In this document: positions 15,588-23,890 of the stretch, piece by piece
How the letters are laid out: each line of letters starts with the position of its first letter
How positions within the stretch are numbered: position 1 is the stretch's first letter
Origin: Treponema sp.
GTDB taxonomy: Bacteria; Spirochaetota; Spirochaetia; Treponematales; Breznakiellaceae
DNA: 45,882 nt
Reading direction: 5' to 3'
NCBI GenBank assembly: GCA_031274285.1
Contig: JAISQJ010000102.1
Span: forward strand, 1-45,882
Translations under genes and position numbers: made by a program
The notes under the pieces: model-generated
The model's database searches: none
The model's input: the letters and a program-made list of their open reading frames with translations, nothing else
Told to the model about the DNA's origin: nothing

Positions 15588-16931
15588 TCAGGGACGGCGC
15601 TGGTCCAGGGGCAGGTAGTCCAGCCGGGGCTGAACGCATTTATAGGCGGGGCGGATTATCCTGCCGCCGGCCACAATTTCCTCCAGCCGGTGGGCGCACC
15701 AGCCCGCCACCCGGCTTACCGCAAAGAGGGGGGTGTAGAGTTCCGTGGGGATCCCCAGCAGCTTGTAGACAAAGCCGGAGTAGAAATCCACGTTGGCGCA
15801 TATCTCCTTGTCCGAACCCTTGACCTTCCTAAAAACCCCGGGGCTAAGCCGCTCTATCAGCCGGTAGAGGTTGAATTCCCTGACCAGCCCCTTCTCCTCC
15901 GCCAGGAGGGCGGCCTTGTCCCGGAGCAGGATGGCCCGGGGATCGCTCTTGGTGTACACCGCATGGCCCTGGCCGTAGATGAGCCTGGAGCCATCGTAGG
16001 CCTCGCCCCGGAGGATGGACGCCAGGTAGGCGGAAACCTCTTCCTCGCTCTCCCAGAGCTTCACGTTGGCCTTAATGTCCTCCATCATCCCCATAACCTT
16101 GATGTTGGCCCCCCCGTGCTTTGAACCCTTGAGGGATTCGATCCCCGCGGTGATGGCGGAAAAGGTATCCGTATCCGCGGAGGAAACCAGGTGGACCGCA
16201 AAGGTGGAATTGTTGCCCCCCCCGTGTTCCGCGTGGAGCACCAGGGCCAGGTCCAGAATCTCCGCCTCCAGCCGGGAGTAGGTCTGATCCCGGCGGATAA
16301 GGGAAAGCAGGGTTTCCGCGGTGGAATTGGAGGACTCAGGCAGGTGGATGACCAGACTGTCGTGATCGAAGTAATGCTTCTTGGCCCGGTACGCATAGGC
16401 CGCAATGGTGGGAAAGCGGCCGATAAGTTCCAGGCACTGGCGGAGTACATTTTCCGGGGACTTGTTCTCCGGGTCTTCGTCGTAGGAGTAGAGGGTCAGT
16501 ACCGACCGGGCCAGCTTGTTCATGATGTCCCGGGAGGGCAGCTTCATGATGGAATCTTCGGCAAAGCTCTTGGGCAGGGTCCTGCTGTTCCCCAGCAGGG
16601 CGGAAAAGTCATCCAGGGCCTTTTTATCCGGGAGCCGCCCAAAGAGCAGGAGGTAGACCGCCTCCTCAAAGCCAAAACGCTGTTCCGCGGCGGCGTGCCG
16701 CACCAGGTCCTCCACGTCGTAGCCCCGGTAGTAGAGCCGCCCTTCCTGGGGGACCTTTTCGCCCTCGTCGATGATGTAGCCGTGGACATCCCCAATCCGG
16801 GTAAGGCCCACCAGCACCCCGGTGCCGTCGGCATTGCGGAGTCCCCGTTTGACATTGAACTTACCGTAGAGGTCCGAATCAATGTAGTCGTTACCCGTAA
16901 CTTCGGATAGATATTCTTCCGGCTTTTTCAT
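15588..16931 (-). CDS. gltA: Citrate synthase
   Basis: Condenses acetyl-CoA and oxaloacetate to citrate (the 2-methylcitrate activity of relatives cannot be excluded). The 447-residue protein has the catalytic His in LHAEHGGGNNSTFAVH, the second His in GQGHAVYTKSDPRA, and the catalytic Asp in NVDFYSG. RPAYKCV near the end suits the CoA/citrate-binding Arg region. It is a single gene on the minus strand. A promoter (16943-16971) lies so close to the ATG that there is no room for a Shine-Dalgarno sequence, and none is visible. Confidence 0.9.
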   Translation of the reverse strand: MKKPEEYLSEVTGNDYIDSDLYGKFNVKRGLRNADGTGVLVGLTRIGDVHGYIIDEGEKVPQEGRLYYRGYDVEDLVRHAAAEQRFGFEEAVYLLLFGRLPDKKALDDFSALLGNSRTLPKSFAEDSIMKLPSRDIMNKLARSVLTLYSYDEDPENKSPENVLRQCLELIGRFPTIAAYAYRAKKHYFDHDSLVIHLPESSNSTAETLLSLIRRDQTYSRLEAEILDLALVLHAEHGGGNNSTFAVHLVSSADTDTFSAITAGIESLKGSKHGGANIKVMGMMEDIKANVKLWESEEEVSAYLASILRGEAYDGSRLIYGQGHAVYTKSDPRAILLRDKAALLAEEKGLVREFNLYRLIERLSPGVFRKVKGSDKEICANVDFYSGFVYKLLGIPTELYTPLFAVSRVAGWCAHRLEEIVAGGRIIRPAYKCVQPRLDYLPLDQRRP

Positions 16932-16942
16932 AATTATGCAGA

Positions 16943-16971
16943 TTTATACCATATTTTGCATTTTTATGCAA
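16943..16971 (-). promoter_or_regulatory. Promoter of citrate synthase, with TGCAT palindrome
   Basis: -35 TTGCAT (16971-16966), 17-base spacer, -10 TATAAA (16948-16943). The -35 overlaps the inverted repeat TGCAT-AAAA-ATGCA, a possible operator. The -10 ends only 11 bases before the ATG at 16931, implying a very short or absent 5' leader. Confidence 0.5.
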
Positions 16972-17007
16972 TAGCCCCGGGAACCATGGCCCGGTTTCGA
17001 AAGAATC

Positions 17008-17598
17008 TTACGATATTTCCTTTCTTAGGTAACTAAAGGCCCGCTCTATGGTCCACCCGATAGGGTAATCGGCCTCGTAGGTATCCCCGTAAAGGCCAAA
17101 CTTCTTAACCTGTTCATTTCCGTCGCTATAACCGTCATACCGCCGATCCAGGTAAAAATTCGACAGGGACACGGCCCGACCATCATAGAAAACAACGAAA
17201 AACAAAAGAACACTTTCCGCTTTTCTTAAGACCGTATCCATAGGCTCCTCCGTTTTTTGAAAATCTATGGAGCCGCTGCTGTTACTGGCGCGGGTCCAGC
17301 AAAGAACCGTGACCGGCGCCTTTGAAACCGCGGGGCCCACCAGCCTTGCGGCCAAGCCCTTGTCCCGCCTTTTGTCACCGACGTTTTCCTGAAATTTCAG
17401 GCTGGCGGTTTTAACAAATTCATAGGCCCCCTCTATGGTCGAAAAGGTCTTTTCAAAATCGCTGGCGGGGAAAAAGTAGTCAAAATCGTGCGCCTTCGCC
17501 AATTCATTGTACCCCCCGCCGCCACCGGACAGGGACGCGCATCCGGTCAGTGCAAAACCCGCAAGGACCGCAAGCATACCGCAGAACATAGTCTTCAT
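17008..17598 (-). CDS. Lipoprotein of unknown function
   Basis: The 196-residue protein has a lipoprotein signal peptide ending in the lipobox LTGC (Cys at about residue 19), followed by a Gly-rich linker. The mature part, with the DFDYFFPASDFEKTF segment and the FYLDRRYDGYSD segment, has no family I recognise. AAGGAGGT lies 5 bases before ATG 17598, and a very good promoter precedes it. It is a single gene. Likely anchored in a membrane on the periplasmic side. Confidence 0.7.
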   Translation of the reverse strand: MKTMFCGMLAVLAGFALTGCASLSGGGGGYNELAKAHDFDYFFPASDFEKTFSTIEGAYEFVKTASLKFQENVGDKRRDKGLAARLVGPAVSKAPVTVLCWTRASNSSGSIDFQKTEEPMDTVLRKAESVLLFFVVFYDGRAVSLSNFYLDRRYDGYSDGNEQVKKFGLYGDTYEADYPIGWTIERAFSYLRKEIS

Positions 17599-17637
17599 AC
17601 ATTACCTCCTTGAATTTTAGGTTTGTTAACAGCGGCT

Positions 17638-17666
17638 ATTATACCTCATCTTTGATTTCTTGTCAC
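17638..17666 (-). promoter_or_regulatory. Promoter of the lipoprotein gene
   Basis: -35 GTGACA (17666-17661), a 17-base spacer and -10 TATAAT (17643-17638) are near-consensus for the housekeeping sigma factor. The ATG at 17598 is about 33 bases beyond the expected transcription start. Confidence 0.65.
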
Positions 17667-17784
17667 ATAATACCTGTTTGTCCAGAGGTATTCTTCATAG
17701 CCAATGTGTTTTTAGGGGAGGATTAAGGTAAGCATAACTGGGGACAGCTTTCCGGTAAAAGATACCGTACCATAAATGAAAAGC

Positions 17785-17815
17785 ACCGTATCCTGCCTAC
17801 TGTGTAGGATACGGT
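17785..17815 (-). terminator. Intrinsic terminator after the carbohydrate ABC transporter operon
   Basis: A perfect 10-bp stem (17785-17794 with 17806-17815) has an 11-base loop with internal CCTAC/GTAGG pairing. On the minus strand it is followed by GCTTTTCATTT. It lies 18 bases past the stop of the binding-protein gene at 17833. Confidence 0.7.
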
Positions 17816-17832
17816 ACTTGACTAGGGAAATC

Positions 17833-19578
17833 TTATTGATTGGAATCCTCAATCAAATTCATCAGATTGCTGACCTGGGCGGTTTGCTTAGCGGCTTCAT
17901 CGTTATAGTACTGCCAGATTCTCTCGGGATGATAGTCAGCCATGCCAGCGATAAAGGCGTCCCGCTGCCTTACAAAATCGGTATCATCCTTGGCCATAAC
18001 AACCTTCAGGAAGTTCTTTAGACGGTAGGCGCTCAAATCGTCGATATAGCTCTTAATATCGTCAGGAGGGGTCCCGAAAGACAGCAGATTATAGCCGGTG
18101 GTAATTGCCGCTTGGGATTCATAAACTTCGCGTTGGGAACTCTTGCCATAATGGGCTATAAAATCTTTAAGGGTATTATTCATCCTTGCCTGCATGGATT
18201 CGTCTGAGAAAAAATATAGATCCATAGGGACACCACTGACCGGATCGATAGCTCCATCCGCATATCCCGAGTTAAATCGATAAATGCGCGTACCTGTAGC
18301 CCTCATAAATACTTTGTCTGACCGGTCAGATCTCAGGTACTCCGTGGTAGGCGTCGGCCTGCCGTTCACCCTGGTCCAGTTTTTTCCCTCAATACCGTTA
18401 CTAGCGATCAGGCTAAACTCGTAAGTTGAACAGTAATCAAGGAACTCAATAATGCGTTCGGGATTCTTCGTTTTTGAGCTGATAGCATATCTCCGTTCAC
18501 CCCTAAAATTGTTAGTAAAGCGGTTTTCAGTTCTATGACTGAAGGAGGGAAGGGAAATATACATCCTCTCATTACCCGGAATATTGGAAAACCCCATATT
18601 CGCAGGACTGGTGTTCCAGGCCGTAGTTGCGAACATATATCTACCATCTTTTACCCTGGCAGAATACTCGTCATGCTTCATAGTGACAATATCAGGATCG
18701 AGGAGTCCTTTCTGGTACAGCTTGTTGAAAAACCACATATTTTCCCAATAAGGGCTATTAATACTGGTCATATTGTTGTACATAACCGGAGTTGAATTAG
18801 CAAGATCAATAATGAAGGTCCCCCCATATCCATCCACAGGGGTACTTACCCCTACAGGATCTAACACCCAGTACATAAGCTGTTCGCCCCATTGACCTTC
18901 TCCATACCAGTATCCAGCACCGTAAGTCTTCTCACCACTGATACTGGTCGGACAAGCTGCGACCATCTTCTCAAGGGCATCGGGTAGATCACGGAAACTA
19001 TCTAGTTTCGGATATCCGGCCTTCTTGTAAGCATCCCAGAGGATGTAAAAACCGAAGTTGGGCTCAAGACCATTGTCCCAACTCCCCTTGTTCATACCCC
19101 AAACGTAAAGCCCACCGTCGGGAGAATAGGCCGACCCCCTGTAATAGGCCATCATGGGCGCTTGTTTTTTATCACTCATTGAGTAAGGCGCATAGTCTTT
19201 CAGATATGGGTCCACGTTTATTATTTTTTTAGTTGAAAGCAAAGTAGAGAGCAGGGTGTCATCAATTTGGAACAAGTCCGGCAGATCATCAGCCGCCAGC
19301 AGAGTCGCCAGGCGGGTATGGGCATCGGCGTCACTTACGGTGATCATTTCAAGGGTAATGTTGAATTTCTCTTCCAACATCCGTGTAACCGGATCGGTCC
19401 ATCTGCCGTCAGGCTCGGCGTTCTCAAAATGCGCCAATATCGAAAATGACACGGGTTTTGAGTAATCCCCGGGTCTTGCTCTGGCACTCTGGGCGGCTTG
19501 CTGCCGATTTCCCGCACCCCATACGAAGGTGGCCAGTAGGGTCAACGACAAGAGTAACAGTGATTTTTTTCCTTTCAT
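17833..19578 (-). CDS. Extracellular solute-binding protein of a carbohydrate ABC importer
   Basis: A family 1 sugar-binding protein (COG1653, LipO-like) of about 581 residues; this large subgroup accompanies LplB/YtcP permeases in importers of oligosaccharides such as alginate-, xylan- or pectin-derived sugars. The signal peptide (KKSLLLLSLTLLATFVWGAG) lacks a lipobox Cys. The Arg/Gln/Ala-rich linker and 'DLPDLFQIDD' suit the family. Start 19578 is chosen because GGAGG lies 5 bases upstream; the longer TTG start at 19590 overlaps that site. Last gene of the three-gene operon, directly before the terminator. Confidence 0.82.
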   Translation of the reverse strand: MKGKKSLLLLSLTLLATFVWGAGNRQQAAQSARARPGDYSKPVSFSILAHFENAEPDGRWTDPVTRMLEEKFNITLEMITVSDADAHTRLATLLAADDLPDLFQIDDTLLSTLLSTKKIINVDPYLKDYAPYSMSDKKQAPMMAYYRGSAYSPDGGLYVWGMNKGSWDNGLEPNFGFYILWDAYKKAGYPKLDSFRDLPDALEKMVAACPTSISGEKTYGAGYWYGEGQWGEQLMYWVLDPVGVSTPVDGYGGTFIIDLANSTPVMYNNMTSINSPYWENMWFFNKLYQKGLLDPDIVTMKHDEYSARVKDGRYMFATTAWNTSPANMGFSNIPGNERMYISLPSFSHRTENRFTNNFRGERRYAISSKTKNPERIIEFLDYCSTYEFSLIASNGIEGKNWTRVNGRPTPTTEYLRSDRSDKVFMRATGTRIYRFNSGYADGAIDPVSGVPMDLYFFSDESMQARMNNTLKDFIAHYGKSSQREVYESQAAITTGYNLLSFGTPPDDIKSYIDDLSAYRLKNFLKVVMAKDDTDFVRQRDAFIAGMADYHPERIWQYYNDEAAKQTAQVSNLMNLIEDSNQ

Positions 19579-19609
19579 TCTACCCTCCAAAAATATAATA
19601 TTTCATGCT

Positions 19610-20503
19610 TTAGCCTTTTACGGCGCCAAGCATAATTCCTTTTGTAAAATACCTCTGCATGTACGGATACACCAGCAAGATAGGAAGAACAGTGATAAAA
19701 GTCATAGCCATCTTCAGGGTAGTAGGCGTTACCTGCACCGAAGCCCCGCTAAAACTACCGTTCACCATACTGATAGATTGAGAGCGCAAGTTTAGATATA
19801 GAAGGTACTGCAAACAATGAAGATTCCTCGCTTTACCCCCAAGCATATAGAAAAAATCGTCAGCCCATGTATTCCACTGATTAACCGCTGCAAAAATAAT
19901 GATGCACGCCAGAATGGGCTGGGCCAGTGGAACAATGATCCTGAAGTAGATTGCCAAAATTCCTGCACCATCGATTTCCGCCGATTCCCAAACCGATGCT
20001 GCCATGGATTCTATGTAGGTCTTTATCAAAATGATATAATAAGCTGACACGGCATAAGGTAATATGTACACCAAAAAATTGTTTCTAAGTCCCAGCCTTG
20101 CGATAAGTAGATACATCGGAATAAAACCGGCATTGATATACATTGTAAAGATAATAAATCGGTAGATAAATTTCTTTAAGATCATCTGACGTCTGGTGAT
20201 AATATAACTTACAAAACTAGAACATAATGTCGTAACCAGGGCGCCTATAACCGTGCGAGCAATGGAAACCAGAATAGCTGAGCCTATTCCTGAAATCTCA
20301 CTTAAGTTTTGATATGCGTCAAATGTCAGTTCCTCAGGAAGAAAGTATACGCCATTTGTGATAGCAGCGGAAGAAGAGAGGGAATTGATAAAAACATAGT
20401 AGAGCGGGTAGATGCACACAAAGGCGAAAATTCCCAGTATAAAAATATTAGTGATGTTGAGCACTGGGTTGATGTAATCCAAGCCATATTTTTTCTTCAC
20501 CAT
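19610..20503 (-). CDS. Carbohydrate ABC transporter permease (YtcP/MalG type)
   Basis: The 297-residue inner-membrane permease has six expected transmembrane segments, the first near residues 18-36. The EAA-like loop around SAEIDGAGILAIYFRIIVPLAQPILA is diagnostic of the CUT1 sugar permease family. It ends in KGIMLGAVKG, a typical end for this family (G-LGAVKG). It lies 15 bases after the LplB-like gene and 31 bases before the binding-protein gene. No ATPase is encoded in the cluster, so the importer probably shares an MsmX-like ATPase encoded elsewhere. Confidence 0.87.
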   Translation of the reverse strand: MVKKKYGLDYINPVLNITNIFILGIFAFVCIYPLYYVFINSLSSSAAITNGVYFLPEELTFDAYQNLSEISGIGSAILVSIARTVIGALVTTLCSSFVSYIITRRQMILKKFIYRFIIFTMYINAGFIPMYLLIARLGLRNNFLVYILPYAVSAYYIILIKTYIESMAASVWESAEIDGAGILAIYFRIIVPLAQPILACIIIFAAVNQWNTWADDFFYMLGGKARNLHCLQYLLYLNLRSQSISMVNGSFSGASVQVTPTTLKMAMTFITVLPILLVYPYMQRYFTKGIMLGAVKG

Positions 20504-20518
20504 GTCTTCCTATCCTAC

Positions 20519-21457
20519 TTAAAAAATTGATTCTCCCCTGATCAGCTTTGAAAGAAAATTCGCTATAGTAAGGAGAAAAACGCTTACCAGGGATTTAAAT
20601 ATACCTATAGCTGTAGCGAAGGCGTATTCCGATTTCTCTATGCCCATGCGATATACATAAGTGTCAAATACTTCCAACACGTTCCAGGTAAGGCCGTTTC
20701 CGAAAAGCCAATATTGCTCAAATCCATTGGAGAGTAAGTTAGATATAGCCAGGAGAAGTAGTACAAAGTAGGTTGATGAGATGCCAGGAAGGGTAACATG
20801 GATGATTTTTTGAAATCCGCTAGCACCGTCAACATCGGCGGCTTGGTAGAGCTCCGGATCAATTCCCGAAATAGCCGCCAGATATATGATAGCCGCATAC
20901 CCGGTGCTCTTCCATGCCCCGATAAGAGGCTGTATAATCCAAGCTATTCTTGGGTTGATCAGGGGGCTTAAGGGTTCGGAGATGAATCCAAGGCTTAGAA
21001 GAAATTTGTTAAGACCGCTTTGGTCAGCACCTATCAGATAAAAGACAATTGAATAGATCAGTATCCAAGAGATAAAATTAGGAATTGACGACAGGGTTTG
21101 GATAACCCGGGAATAAGAGAGCATACGTACTTGGGAAATCATAACGGCGAACACCACAGGTACAACGGAAAAGGCAATATTGATAAACGAAAGCGCCAAG
21201 GTGTTCCGTAGGGCTATCCAAAAATCACTAGACAGAGAAAACGCCCGTTGAAAATACTTAAACCCAACAAATGAAGATTGGAATATTGGTATCCCGGGTT
21301 TGTAGTTCACAAAGGCCATGGCCCAGCCAAAAATGGGAATATAGTTGAAGATGATTACCATCATCATAAAAGGAGAGATGTAAGCTAAAAGAATCAAGCC
21401 AGTTTTATGCTGTTTGATTAAGGACATCTTTTTTATTTCGGGGGAAACTCTATTCAT
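20519..21457 (-). CDS. Carbohydrate ABC transporter permease (LplB/UgpA type)
   Basis: The 312-residue first permease of the CUT1-type importer, with six hydrophobic segments and the EAA loop QAADVDGASGFQKIIHVTLPGISSTY. Start at ATG 21457 is preferred because GGAGG lies about 9 bases upstream; a TTG at 21481 is possible but less likely. The ATG overlaps (ATGA) the stop of an upstream open frame running through the poly-G tract, which could couple their translation. First gene of the operon with its own promoter at 21694-21723. Confidence 0.87.
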   Translation of the reverse strand: MNRVSPEIKKMSLIKQHKTGLILLAYISPFMMMVIIFNYIPIFGWAMAFVNYKPGIPIFQSSFVGFKYFQRAFSLSSDFWIALRNTLALSFINIAFSVVPVVFAVMISQVRMLSYSRVIQTLSSIPNFISWILIYSIVFYLIGADQSGLNKFLLSLGFISEPLSPLINPRIAWIIQPLIGAWKSTGYAAIIYLAAISGIDPELYQAADVDGASGFQKIIHVTLPGISSTYFVLLLLAISNLLSNGFEQYWLFGNGLTWNVLEVFDTYVYRMGIEKSEYAFATAIGIFKSLVSVFLLTIANFLSKLIRGESIF

Positions 21458-21595
21458 GGGGTACCCCCTCCGGTACGCCAAATTATATCAAAACCATTCA
21501 ACAAGACGACTAGATAAAAGGCATACAACAGTTTCCGCCGAGTAAGTATTTCTGGAAAAAAAATTGTACCGACTAGAGCGTGTTTACCGTAAATA

Positions 21596-21667
21596 TTATG
21601 CAGATAACATGGGGGGGGGGGGGGGTAATTCATTATTATACAAGGAGTTACAAAATCTTGATAACAA
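21596..21667 (-). other. Possible short leader ORF containing the homopolymer tract
   Basis: On the minus strand, AGGAGG (21680-21675) is followed after 7 bases by TTG 21667, opening a 23-codon frame with five CCC codons that ends at TAA 21598-21596. In the length seen here it stops well before the permease. Loss of one C (or gain of two) would shift it into a frame that stays open to the TGA overlapping the permease ATG at 21457. It could also be an untranslated leader; no homology supports a peptide. Confidence 0.3.
21611..21625. repeat. G15 homopolymer tract (C15 on the transcribed strand)
   Basis: Fifteen consecutive G on the plus strand, about 70-85 bases downstream of the likely transcription start of the carbohydrate importer operon and about 155 bases before its first ATG. 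Long G tracts slip during replication, and in Treponema pallidum G tracts near tpr promoters vary in length and change expression. Exact length may also be affected by sequencing error. Confidence 0.9.
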
Positions 21668-21693
21668 AACAATACCTCCTCATCAATGATTCC

Positions 21694-21723
21694 AATATAT
21701 CATGCTATTCTGAAACTTGTCAA
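21694..21723 (-). promoter_or_regulatory. Promoter of the carbohydrate importer operon
   Basis: -35 TTGACA (21723-21718), 18-base spacer, -10 TATATT (21699-21694). Expected transcription start is near 21687, leaving an approximately 230-base leader that carries the C15 tract. The remaining gap up to the glycosidase-like gene end (21724-21915) is AT-rich and shows no gene. Confidence 0.65.
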
Positions 21724-21915
21724 GCATAAATGCAAGAAAAAAGAAAAACAATAGGCAATTAGTCCCGGCGTACCTTTTAATCAATAACCACAGTCCCATA
21801 CCATACCTCTACCCCATTGAATGACGATTGAGAATCCTCCTCCCTATTAAACTATCAGAGATACGTTTCGGTTTCTACATCTGCATTATACTCTCCCAAC
21901 GGGGTCCAGTAGAGT

Positions 21916-23040
21916 TTACTTTAGAGCTCCAGTGAAGTGTTTTTTCACGATCTCATAAACCGGTTTCGGCTCCTCATTGTTATAGCAGATGCCCCAAGCT
22001 GTTTCACAGCAACAATCTTTGGCGTGGCAGTTCCAGCATTGGTCGTCATCACTCCAACAGTAGATAATGGCACCGCAGATTTGCGGATGGGCCAGCATCT
22101 TGCCCAGGACTTCGTCGAAAAACGCCGCCTGTCCTTCAGGGGTGTGGCGATAGATCTTACTACCCCCAGGCCATTTTTTAAGGATGTGGGGCATCTGAGA
22201 CAGAATGTTTTTACCCCAATCTTCTTCCGGACTTTTCAAGATCACTTCGCTTAGATGGTAAGGAGCCAGATCTAGGAAAGCCCTGGGGCTCTCTTTAACC
22301 TCCTGCAGATCCCGGAAACCCATACTATTAAAGTATTTCTGGACATCTTCATGAGTAAAAATAGTTCCCGCCGAGGCGAAGCCGAACTCCTGCACAAGAA
22401 TCGGCAGCTTCGTGAGTGCATAGGCTTCGTCCACCTCGGCTATCATAGTGTCAGGTTCCCCATCCGACCATGTTCCTTTGTAGGTGTCGAGGCCGAAAAA
22501 ATCTTCCCCGCACTTGTAAGACTGAATAGTATGAACCATCGTAACCGCCACCGAGTTGCCAAGACCGGCTGTGTTATACCCGCAGACAGCGCCGGGATCC
22601 CCTCGCTTTATCCCCTCTATACCGGCGACAATGAATTTTGGAACCTGTTCCATGGTGATAGGAATACGGAAATGAAATACGTTGAGCTCGTTGGAAACCT
22701 GCCAGCCGGGTTTATAGGTTTTCAGGTCAGATCCGATAAACTCACATATCTCCCGTACCTTGTCAAACCAGCCTGAATCATCGAAGTCGATACCGAATTC
22801 GGCAAAAGCTTTCGGGTTGGGAGAAATGCACATAGACCTGAGCCCCTCATCGTTATAGTTTTTGATGTTATCGCGGAACCCCTTGTATACTTCACTTAGT
22901 ACTCCGATCTTCCCCTTTTCGTAGGGGAAGGGAACATCAACCCGGACATAGTTGAGCCCGGCTTTTTTTATCAAATCAGTTCTCTTATGGGGATGACAGA
23001 TTCCGGCTATAAACCCGCCGGTTTTTGATAAAATTCTCAT
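21916..23040 (-). CDS. Glycoside-hydrolase-like TIM-barrel protein (clan GH-A type)
   Basis: A 374-residue protein with no signal peptide. QVSNELNVF places Glu118 as the likely acid/base (the NE motif of clan GH-A), and LPILVQEFGF places Glu218 as the likely nucleophile. These fit retaining glycosidases, but I cannot assign a family number. An unusual cysteine cluster lies near the C-terminus: Cys335, Cys338, Cys343, Cys344 and Cys345. AAGGAG is 12 bases before ATG 23040. It lies upstream of and in the same direction as the carbohydrate importer, suggesting that it acts in the cytoplasm on the imported oligosaccharide. Confidence 0.7.
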   Translation of the reverse strand: MRILSKTGGFIAGICHPHKRTDLIKKAGLNYVRVDVPFPYEKGKIGVLSEVYKGFRDNIKNYNDEGLRSMCISPNPKAFAEFGIDFDDSGWFDKVREICEFIGSDLKTYKPGWQVSNELNVFHFRIPITMEQVPKFIVAGIEGIKRGDPGAVCGYNTAGLGNSVAVTMVHTIQSYKCGEDFFGLDTYKGTWSDGEPDTMIAEVDEAYALTKLPILVQEFGFASAGTIFTHEDVQKYFNSMGFRDLQEVKESPRAFLDLAPYHLSEVILKSPEEDWGKNILSQMPHILKKWPGGSKIYRHTPEGQAAFFDEVLGKMLAHPQICGAIIYCWSDDDQCWNCHAKDCCCETAWGICYNNEEPKPVYEIVKKHFTGALK

Positions 23041-23077
23041 GGCAGTAAAATTCTCCTTGTGATGAAATTATTGTTTT

Positions 23078-23107
23078 ATAATAAATCCCGAATCCATAAA
23101 TTGTCAA
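23078..23107 (-). promoter_or_regulatory. Promoter of the glycosidase-like gene
   Basis: -35 TTGACA (23107-23102), 18-base spacer, -10 TATTAT (23083-23078), with the ATG at 23040. The hexamers match the consensus at 11 of 12 positions. The -35 lies inside a palindrome. Confidence 0.7.
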
Positions 23108-23132
23108 CATTTTAAATCAAAATGTTGGCAAT
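23100..23132. promoter_or_regulatory. Palindromic operator overlapping the -35 of the glycosidase promoter
   Basis: ATTGTCAACATTTT (23100-23113) and AAAATGTTGGCAAT (23119-23132) are 14-base inverted arms with one mismatch and a 5-base AAATC centre. The site covers the -35 and upstream region, suiting a dimeric repressor or activator. No regulator gene is adjacent, so its partner is unknown. Confidence 0.55.
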
Positions 23133-23300
23133 TTAAGAAAATAGTAGACATATCATTATCAAAATAGGCCCAATAGGCCTAAATTTAACCGAATGTGTAT
23201 GAAATAGTATACGATTTGATTAAATTTCTGCTCTTTTTAAAGTCTTAACCCCTTAAGTTGTTGACATTGTTCTCACCCCCTACTATGGGAGTAGATGCCC
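23133..23300. other. AT-rich non-coding gap
   Basis: No open frame with coding character. It contains a direct repeat of AATAGGCC (in AATAGGCCCAATAGGCC, near 23164-23180) and a TTGACATTG sequence near 23260 with no obvious -10. I see no clear function. Confidence 0.4.
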
Positions 23301-23780
23301 GCCATCACGCCACCTGGTCAGCCTTTCATATGCAACCCCGAACATTAGGGTACGACTCCTTACGATAAGCCCTGCACCATCGACCGAGCCTTTGCAGGCC
23401 TTGAGGGAAGACCGGAAAAAGCTCGCCGCCAGGGGGACAGGCGACACAAAACCTGGTTTTCTTGAAATTGGCACGGTCCATCACAGTGGATAACGGAATG
23501 CGGGGGAGTTTGCGGACAGAGGCCCGACCTCATCCTGGACGCCACCGATGTCTGTTCCAGGTGGTTCGAACTCCGTCCCCTCCTCAATAAAGCCCAAAAA
23601 TAGGTCATAGAAGCCCTCCCCTTCCTGGGCATTGCCAATGATAATGGCAGTGAATTCATTGACCTTGCCCTGGAATCCTAGGGCGATACCAACCGTATCA
23701 CCCTTACCCATCCCTACAAGAAAAACGACAACTGCTTCGCCGAAAGGCAATCGTCCCTCGTTACAGTTGCCCTTGAGAAT
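23300..23780 (+). pseudogene. Decayed DDE integrase/transposase
   Basis: Plus-strand translation gives recognisable fragments of an rve-type transposase in two frames. One frame (from about 23308) has LREDRKKLAARGTGDTKPGF and FLEIGTVHHSG before a TAA. A second frame (from about 23526) has DLILDATDVCSRWFELRPL, LPFLGIANDNGSEFID and HPYKKNDNCFAE, interrupted by in-frame TAGs after NKAQK and after LALES. DATDVCSRW and NDNGSEF correspond to catalytic-core segments. There are at least one frameshift and three stops, and no start codon. Minus-strand frames over this region are shadows. Confidence 0.75.
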
Positions 23781-23890
23781 ATCTAGCTACGGTTAGATTT
23801 ATTATTATGAAGCATTACGGACTGCTGTCCTGGACTTTAGCGGGGAAGTGGCTCTTCCCCTCCTTCTCTGATCGTAAAATGCCTTAGTCT

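Noticed and set aside
23283-23750. Minus-strand ORFs over the transposase relic
   Set aside because: They are antisense to recognisable plus-strand transposase fragments and have no similarity of their own.
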